Part shown: positions 6,631 through 10,999 of the stretch, one piece after another
Layout: every line of letters begins with the position of its first letter
How positions within the stretch are numbered: position 1 is the stretch's first letter
Assembly: GCA_034431935.1 (NCBI GenBank)
Contig: DAOUCU010000053.1
Location: 1 to 12,910, forward strand
DNA from: JBFMDU01 sp034431935
Lineage (GTDB): Bacteria; Chloroflexota; Dehalococcoidia; GIF9; JBFMDU01
Length of the DNA: 12,910 nucleotides
Direction: 5' to 3'
Translations under genes and position numbers: made by a program
Notes under the pieces: generated by a model
The model's database searches: none
Seen by the model: the letters and a program-made list of their open reading frames with translations, nothing else
What the model was told of the DNA's origin: nothing

Positions 6631-7836
6631 CTATTGACGGATATACCTCCGCGCCGCCCTGATCAGGTCATCAAACATCTCAACTTCCGGCGTTCGGCTT
6701 AACTCCCGCAGGGAGAGCTGGTACCAGGCGGGCAGAACCGGTTGCATCGAACGTATTGCCTGCTCGAAGTCGGCCTGTGTCAGCTGTCTTCGGGGCTTGT
6801 TCTCTTTTATCCGCTCCCTGAGCGGAATCCTGGCAGCCCGCTGGCAGACCTCCACGACTTCTGAAGATGCGAAGCCCTCCATCTTCTCACTTAGCGCGTC
6901 CAGGTCAACCTCGCCGGACAGCGGTTTGTGAGCGAGATTTATCTCCAGTATCCTGCGCCTGGCCGCCCGGTCCGGATTCGGGATGAACACGGTGGTATCA
7001 AACCTTCCCGGTCTCCTGAGTGCGATATCAACCGCCCAGGGCCGGTTCGTCGCCGCAAGGACGAGGCTTCTCACCCTGCCCTTGGTCTCCAGGCCGTCCA
7101 TCTGCATCAGAAGCTCGCTGACCAGGCTCCGTTCGTGACCCTCGCTGGAACCGGAGCGTTCTGAAGCCAGCGCATCAATCTCGTCGAAAAACAGGATGGC
7201 TTTCTCCTGCTGCCGCGCGATGGCGAAGACTTCCCTCAGGTTTTTCTCACTCTCACCGACATACTTGTCCTTGATATCGCTGATTTTGAGGTTGATGAAA
7301 GCCGCATCACATTCGGCGGCGGCTGCTGCCGCCAGCATCGTCTTCCCGCATCCCGGCGGCCCGTAGAGAAGGATACCGCCTCCGGCACTAACGCCAAAAT
7401 ACCTGTATTCCTCCGGGTAAAGGAAGGGGTAGACAACTGCCTCCTTGATGCTTTCCTTCACCTGCTCCAGTCCGGCTATGTCCGCAAAACGGACCTTCGG
7501 CCTCTCCACCATCACCAGACTGTGCGCCTTCCGTCGGGCAGCGTCTTCATCTTTCTTATGCGTGCTCTGCGGCACGGGTTCCATGGGCTTCACGCCGGAG
7601 GTGAAGACCTCGATATTGCCTTCTTTGAGACCGTCGGCTATCTCGCTGAACTTCCTGGACCGTTCGAGAATGTCCGGCCTGAGGTCGGGCGGGGACATCT
7701 CCGCCAGCTGCTGCATGAAGCGCGCGCATTTCAGGTACTCTATCCTCGCCCGGCCGGTGTCACCCGCATCGTAAAACTTTTTGGCGAGTCTATGGGCCTT
7801 ATCGAACTGGCTTTTTACCTCGTCTCGCAGTTCCAT
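6631..7836 (-). CDS. Vps4-like AAA ATPase with MIT-like N-terminus (copy B)
   Basis: Length is 401 residues with a single AAA module. Residues about 1-70 are an MIT-like helical bundle (FDKAHRLAKKFYDAGDTGRA, then RIEYLKCARFMQQLAE), linked by about 40 polar residues to the AAA core. Visible motifs are Walker A GPPGCGKT (159-166), pore loop K191-Y192-V193 followed by GESEK, Walker B ILFFDE (214-219), sensor 1 AATNRPW (N264) and RRPGRFD (arginine fingers near R275 and R278). The C-terminal part (about 355-401) is helical. It lacks the FtsH protease part and the second ring of Cdc48. It lies 99 bases downstream of ESCRT-III-like B, mirroring the copy A pair. The two ATPases differ in pore residue (Tyr versus Trp), linker length and tail, so they probably have different clients rather than being redundant. 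The start ATG has only a weak ribosome site, but no earlier ATG/GTG/TTG is in frame nearby. Confidence 0.9.
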   Translation of the reverse strand: MELRDEVKSQFDKAHRLAKKFYDAGDTGRARIEYLKCARFMQQLAEMSPPDLRPDILERSRKFSEIADGLKEGNIEVFTSGVKPMEPVPQSTHKKDEDAARRKAHSLVMVERPKVRFADIAGLEQVKESIKEAVVYPFLYPEEYRYFGVSAGGGILLYGPPGCGKTMLAAAAAAECDAAFINLKISDIKDKYVGESEKNLREVFAIARQQEKAILFFDEIDALASERSGSSEGHERSLVSELLMQMDGLETKGRVRSLVLAATNRPWAVDIALRRPGRFDTTVFIPNPDRAARRRILEINLAHKPLSGEVDLDALSEKMEGFASSEVVEVCQRAARIPLRERIKENKPRRQLTQADFEQAIRSMQPVLPAWYQLSLRELSRTPEVEMFDDLIRAARRYIRQ

Positions 7837-7884
7837 CTCTCGAAAACAGCCCCCTTTACCACATCGCAGGGGTATCGATTGCCG

Positions 7885-7907
7885 CCATCAGCGTACCGTA
7901 CGGATGG
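7885..7907. repeat. Short imperfect palindrome between ESCRT-III-like B and Vps4-like B
   Basis: CCATC (7885-7889) and GATGG (7903-7907) enclose CGTAC-C-GTACG (7892-7902), with two unpaired bases. It lies in the 99-base gap, the longest inside the operon. It could be an RNA-processing or attenuation hairpin that lowers expression of the ATPase relative to its partner. There is no T-run. Confidence 0.3.
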
Positions 7908-7935
7908 TAGGAGCCTGCCCGGAAAACCTTTCGGG

Positions 7936-8529
7936 CTATGCCGTTTCCAGCTCCTCTCTGGCGGCCCTTTCTTTGTCCCACTTTTTGAAAACCTCGTCCG
8001 CCTGGGATATATCGCTGGTAGCCCAGATGTCCATCAGTTTCTTCGTGTCCTTATCATCCACCGGCTCGCTGAGGAGGCCATACTCGGCTTCCATCGTCCT
8101 GAGCAGCGAGTCAACTTTACCCTGGACCACCTGGTCCTTGATGTTAACCCCGGCCAGAAAGTCATCGAGTTTGCTCTTGGGGATCTTCATTATTTTGCTC
8201 ATGAGCCCCGACTTTTCGAGCATTTTCTTGTTGTCGTGAATGAAAATGAGGTTGTCCACAACACGGATCTGGTCGCTGGTCTTCTTAAGTTGAATGTTGT
8301 CCAGCTTGATCTTCTGGTCGAGCTGCTGTATCTGGCGGGCGATGGCCCTTCTTTCCGCCTCGGTCGCCTTGAATCCCTTGTCGAAAAGCTCCTTCTTCTC
8401 GTTGGATAGGCGCTGGACCTCGCCGATCTTGAGTTTCTCCTCTCGCTCAAGCCGGATCCGCTCCGCCGTCAGGTCGTCCTTCTTCAGCTTCTCGAACGGG
8501 TTGCCTTTGATTCGGTCAATGATGCTCAT
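7936..8529 (-). CDS. ESCRT-III-like coiled-coil protein (copy B)
   Basis: Length is 197 residues, exactly as copy A; ATG at 8527-8529 follows AAAGGAGG. It is nearly all helical: a basic amphipathic N-terminus (MSIIDRIKGNPFEKLKK), a long charged helix with a Gly turn (KKELFDKGFKATEAERRAIA, about 45-64), a second long helix (RQIQQLDQKIKLDNIQLKK), a middle part with Met/Ile/Leu (about 100-150) and an acidic, Trp-bearing tail (MDIWATSDISQADEVFKKWDK). The helix-Gly-helix layout and polarity parallel copy A, but the two are too different to call close paralogues by eye. No MIM1-like motif is evident; the Trp-containing tail could be a different docking element. It precedes Vps4-like B, its likely partner. 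The function (membrane-remodelling polymer) is inference. It could instead be a cofactor or adaptor of the ATPase. Confidence 0.68.
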   Translation of the reverse strand: MSIIDRIKGNPFEKLKKDDLTAERIRLEREEKLKIGEVQRLSNEKKELFDKGFKATEAERRAIARQIQQLDQKIKLDNIQLKKTSDQIRVVDNLIFIHDNKKMLEKSGLMSKIMKIPKSKLDDFLAGVNIKDQVVQGKVDSLLRTMEAEYGLLSEPVDDKDTKKLMDIWATSDISQADEVFKKWDKERAAREELETA

Positions 8530-8599
8530 CCTGCCTCCTTTATAAACGTTCTTACATACTATAATTCAACGCCGCTTCAGGGCACTTGAATCCCGGTAC

Positions 8600-10030
8600 C
8601 TAGGGAGCCTGAAGTACTATTCCAATATCCCTGATGCTGCGTATTTTCCCCCTGCCCTCTTTCTCCACGTCACACAGCACCTTATAAACGAGGTTGCGTG
8701 GCTCACCGCATTCCTGAACTGTATCCTGGAGAACCACGTAGCCTTTGGCCAGCAGCCTGTTGACTATATGATTCCGCAGCCGCTCGATTTTTTCGCTGTC
8801 GAATTCCGGTTTAAAGAACCGGATGTAGCCCGAAATCCGATCGTCAGACCTGCTGTAGGCGACATCTCCGGTCATGGAGTCGACCAGGCAAATTGAAACG
8901 AAGCGGCTGACGTAGTTACGCGCGAATTCCGCCGATTGAATCTCCCTCAGTACACGTTCATCCCAGCCGGTAGGAGACGCTATCCCGATGACATGCAGGT
9001 ATTTGCCGAGTTCGGCCCCATCGATAAGGCGTCCGGTGAGGAACAGAAAATCGGTAAGGTCGGCGCAGCGGCTGTCAAACCCGGACCTCTCGTACTCGGC
9101 GATGTGGGCAAATGACACAGCTTCAATCACCACTCTCGGGACCTTTTCCCCGAAGGTGCCGTGTATCCTCCGCCGCACCACGTATCTCGACCTGGTATTC
9201 CATGGCATATCCGGGGCTCCCCTGTCCGCCTCCGCGACATGGTCGCCTTCACCCCACGAACGCACCACAAAGGTGCGCCTGTGGACCGGGGAGTAGAACC
9301 TGAGCGGGAAACTCTGCATCTTGGTGTCGAAGCGCGCTATGAAGTTGAGCTCGCTGAGCCGGGCATCCTCACCGCTTACCGGGCGGCCGGTAGCCGCACC
9401 TCCCGAGGACTCCGGCTGGCGCCGCCGTAAGACGTCGTCCTTCCCGGCGGCCGGTGCTACAGCAGTTTCTTCCGAAACTGCTTCCTGCCTGCGGTGAGAC
9501 GGCAGGCTCCGCTCAACCCTGTCCCTGAGCTCCTTCAGGCGCTCGCTGAAAGCGAGTCTCAGCAGGGGTCTTATGCCGGGAGAATTGAGCGCTTCGTCCA
9601 GCCTTGAGCAGCCGTCACCGCTGAACTCGGCGATGAGCTCCCGGAGTCTCTCATCCCGGGCCGTGCGCCTGACCAGCTCGGCTGCCGGCAGGCTGTCAAG
9701 AATGCTGTATTTCTGAAAGGCGGTCGGCAGGCTGATCTCTTCCGTGGTGAAGCCACTCGACTCGGGTCCGGCCTCACCGTTGGCAACCTCGGCTGCCGCC
9801 AGATACAGCTGGGCAGTGGCGATCTTGCCCTCTATCCTGTCGCAATCCTCGCGGGGCAAGACCGACGAGTAAAGGCGCTCGAAGGTGTTCTTACGGGCCA
9901 TGACCTCCCCCGCCAGCTCCAGCCTCTCTTTCCTGCCGAGCCGGGTCAGGCTGTCAAGATCGTAGCCCAGCACCCGGCGGGCAGGCTCCTCCATCCTGCG
10001 GACGATCTCGGAATCAGCTTCTTTTGCCAT
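8600..10030 (-). CDS. Unknown two-domain protein, 476 aa
   Basis: I do not recognise this family. I chose the ATG at 10028-10030 because GGTGGTGAG lies just upstream; a GTG nine bases earlier is possible. The N-terminal part (about 1-175) is helical and acidic/basic, with segments such as LGYDLDSLTRLGRKERLELA. A low-complexity linker (about 180-225, rich in Ala, Gly, Ser, Arg) follows. The C-terminal part (about 228-476) is mixed alpha/beta, with strand-like runs KYLHVIGIASPTGW and FVSICLVDSMTGDV separated by helix, a Rossmann-like pattern. The last 65 residues (EKIERLRNHIVNRLLAKGYVV in character, then LVYKVLCDVEKEG) could be a winged-helix domain; winged helices occur in ESCRT-II and CdvB proteins, but this is weak. 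No Walker motif, metal site or membrane segment is seen. It overlaps the 178-residue gene by 17 bases, so the two are probably made together. Confidence 0.8.
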   Translation of the reverse strand: MAKEADSEIVRRMEEPARRVLGYDLDSLTRLGRKERLELAGEVMARKNTFERLYSSVLPREDCDRIEGKIATAQLYLAAAEVANGEAGPESSGFTTEEISLPTAFQKYSILDSLPAAELVRRTARDERLRELIAEFSGDGCSRLDEALNSPGIRPLLRLAFSERLKELRDRVERSLPSHRRQEAVSEETAVAPAAGKDDVLRRRQPESSGGAATGRPVSGEDARLSELNFIARFDTKMQSFPLRFYSPVHRRTFVVRSWGEGDHVAEADRGAPDMPWNTRSRYVVRRRIHGTFGEKVPRVVIEAVSFAHIAEYERSGFDSRCADLTDFLFLTGRLIDGAELGKYLHVIGIASPTGWDERVLREIQSAEFARNYVSRFVSICLVDSMTGDVAYSRSDDRISGYIRFFKPEFDSEKIERLRNHIVNRLLAKGYVVLQDTVQECGEPRNLVYKVLCDVEKEGRGKIRSIRDIGIVLQAP

Positions 10031-10550
10031 ACTCACCACCCTTAAGGTACTTTAACTCCTCCCTTAATCTGTCACGGACCAGGTCCACACCCTGTCCGTA
10101 ACCGGAAATACGCAGGTCGACGTTGACCACGATGCCGTCTTCGCGCAGCGTGGCTGAGACCTCGACCTTGCCCTTTTTGGTTTGCAGTTCATAGAGTAAC
10201 CAGCGTGGTTCCCGGGATTCCTCCCTGAGAGTTGCCCGCAGCCTGGTCATGATGAAACGGAGCACTTTTTCAACGGCCGCCAGTGTCTCGAAAATCCGGA
10301 GCTTCAGTTGCCTCTCTGTCGGTTCAACATCCAGCCTCCCGGCCTCGACCCTGTAATGGGCGATGCCGTCCGGCAGTGCCTTTGAGTAAAGCTCTTCCAG
10401 GAACCGCGTAATATCGCTATCGTCACCATCGGCCAGGACCGTGATCCCATCGGGACGGGATATCCGTATCTGCTCCCGCCATTTGTCAATGGCATATTCG
10501 ATGCGCTTCCGCTCGGCGTCACTGGTGTATTTGGCGATAATCAGATGCAA
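10014..10550 (-). CDS. Unknown alpha/beta protein, 178 aa; first gene of the operon
   Basis: I do not recognise this family. The frame can start at a TTG (10548-10550) with AGGGAAAGA upstream; no in-frame ATG or GTG exists between this point and an upstream TGA, and the next Met is far inside, so TTG is the best choice. The first part is alternating strand and helix (MHLIIAKY; AERKRIEYAIDKWREQIRIS; GITVLADGDDSDITRFLEELY), the middle is a long helix (about 75-110, RQLKLRIFETLAAVEKVLRF), and the end has two amphipathic strands (KGKVEVSATLR; DGIVVNVDLRISGYG) and a charged helix (VDLVRDRLREELKYL). There is no signal peptide, membrane segment or catalytic motif. It is the first coding region after the strong promoter and overlaps the 476-residue gene, implying joint function. 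Confidence 0.78.
   Translation of the reverse strand: MHLIIAKYTSDAERKRIEYAIDKWREQIRISRPDGITVLADGDDSDITRFLEELYSKALPDGIAHYRVEAGRLDVEPTERQLKLRIFETLAAVEKVLRFIMTRLRATLREESREPRWLLYELQTKKGKVEVSATLREDGIVVNVDLRISGYGQGVDLVRDRLREELKYLKGGEYGKRS
10032..10041 (-). promoter_or_regulatory. Ribosome binding site deciding the start of the 476-residue gene
   Basis: GGGTGGTGAG lies immediately before the ATG at 10028-10030, inside the end of the 178-residue gene. It favours this ATG over the GTG at 10037-10039, whose own upstream sequence has only AAGG directly abutting it. The overlap suggests translational coupling. Confidence 0.5.
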
Positions 10551-10690
10551 TCTTTCCCTGCCCCGTCTTTCTCTCCCGGTAATCCCTTCTCTACGTCAGC
10601 ACCCGTCGCTCCGGCCGGTTACACTGAATGTTGAATTCATGCCTGATGCCACCGCAGTCGCACAGTCAGATGCGGTAGCCTCCCGCGTAA

Positions 10691-10736
10691 GGCCATTCCG
10701 GCGCAGCCGTGCTAACACGGCTCTGCCGGAGTGGCT
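10691..10736. repeat. Long imperfect inverted repeat (hairpin) in the leader
   Basis: Two 21-base arms (10691-10711 and 10716-10736) flank a CTAA loop. Seventeen positions are Watson-Crick pairs; three more would be G-U pairs only in plus-strand RNA, and one is a mismatch. A flanking GGTAGCC (10674-10680) can also pair with GGCTACC (10733-10739), competing with the base of the stem. No T-run follows on either side, so it is not a standard terminator. It may be a regulatory leader structure or a small palindromic repeat element. Confidence 0.55.
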
Positions 10737-10829
10737 ACCACGGCTATCCAAACTACTCAATACCTCCCCGTTTGACTGCTGGCAGGAGCGCGACGGCCAA
10801 TCAACACGGATGAACCGGATTACGCCGCT

Positions 10830-10858
10830 ACTATACTCCATAATGGAGGATTTGTCAA
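10830..10858 (-). promoter_or_regulatory. Sigma-70-type promoter for the operon
   Basis: On the minus strand a perfect -35 box TTGACA (10853-10858) is followed by a 17-base spacer and a -10 box TATAGT (10830-10835, one change from TATAAT). Transcription would begin near 10822-10824 and run toward the 178-residue gene, leaving a 5' leader of about 270 bases. This places the kinase gene outside the main transcription unit unless there is read-through. Spacing and both boxes are optimal, so this is probably a real and strong promoter unless repressed. Confidence 0.8.
10836..10848. promoter_or_regulatory. Palindromic operator candidate in the promoter spacer
   Basis: CTCCAT-N-ATGGAG is a perfect inverted repeat of six-base arms around one base. 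It lies wholly between the -35 and -10 boxes and abuts the -10, the typical place for a repressor or MerR-type activator site. No regulator gene is visible in the window, so the binding protein is unknown. Confidence 0.5.
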
Positions 10859-10877
10859 TACCCCGTTGTCTGGAGGA
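10844..10877 (+). repeat. Direct repeat TGGAGGA around the promoter
   Basis: TGGAGGA occurs at 10844-10850 (overlapping the palindrome) and again at 10871-10877, upstream of the -35 box, with 27 bases between starts. It could be a second half-site for the same regulator or chance; short length limits confidence. Confidence 0.3.
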
Positions 10878-10999
10878 ATGGCGGGGTGTCCGGTGCGCGT
10901 CTCAACATGGCTATTAAATCAACGGCTGTGTCCGTGGTTGACAGTACTTACCGGCCGTCATGAAAGACGGGTCCGCGAGCCTGGATCTGGCCCGGATGT

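Larger units (their letters stand above)
10551..10999. other. Non-coding region between kinase gene and operon
   Basis: This 449-base stretch has no convincing gene on either strand. It contains, in minus-strand order, two weak hairpins after the kinase stop, a near-consensus promoter with an internal palindrome, and a leader of about 270 bases carrying a long imperfect hairpin before the TTG start of the 178-residue gene. I recognise no known riboswitch, T-box or RNA gene. The length of the leader is out of line with the 10-100 base gaps elsewhere in the cluster, so it is the likely place for regulation. Confidence 0.7.

Noticed and set aside
4161..7836. AAA proteins as FtsH proteases or Cdc48
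   Set aside because: There is no HEXXH peptidase domain or membrane segment, and only one AAA module each; the N-terminal bundles are MIT-like, not Cdc48 N-domains.
8530..8599. Internal promoter in the AT-rich gap before ESCRT-III-like B (TATAGT, TATAAA, TTGAAT)
   Set aside because: No -35/-10 pair has good spacing: TTGAAT to TATAAA is 19 bases and would start transcription at the ribosome site.
10937..10965. Plus-strand TTGACA as a divergent promoter
   Set aside because: No -10-like box lies 15-19 bases downstream and no plus-strand gene follows.
10922..10970. Terminator after the kinase gene (CCGTC/GACGG hairpin at 10955-10970)
   Set aside because: The stem has only five pairs and no T-run follows, so an intrinsic terminator cannot be supported.
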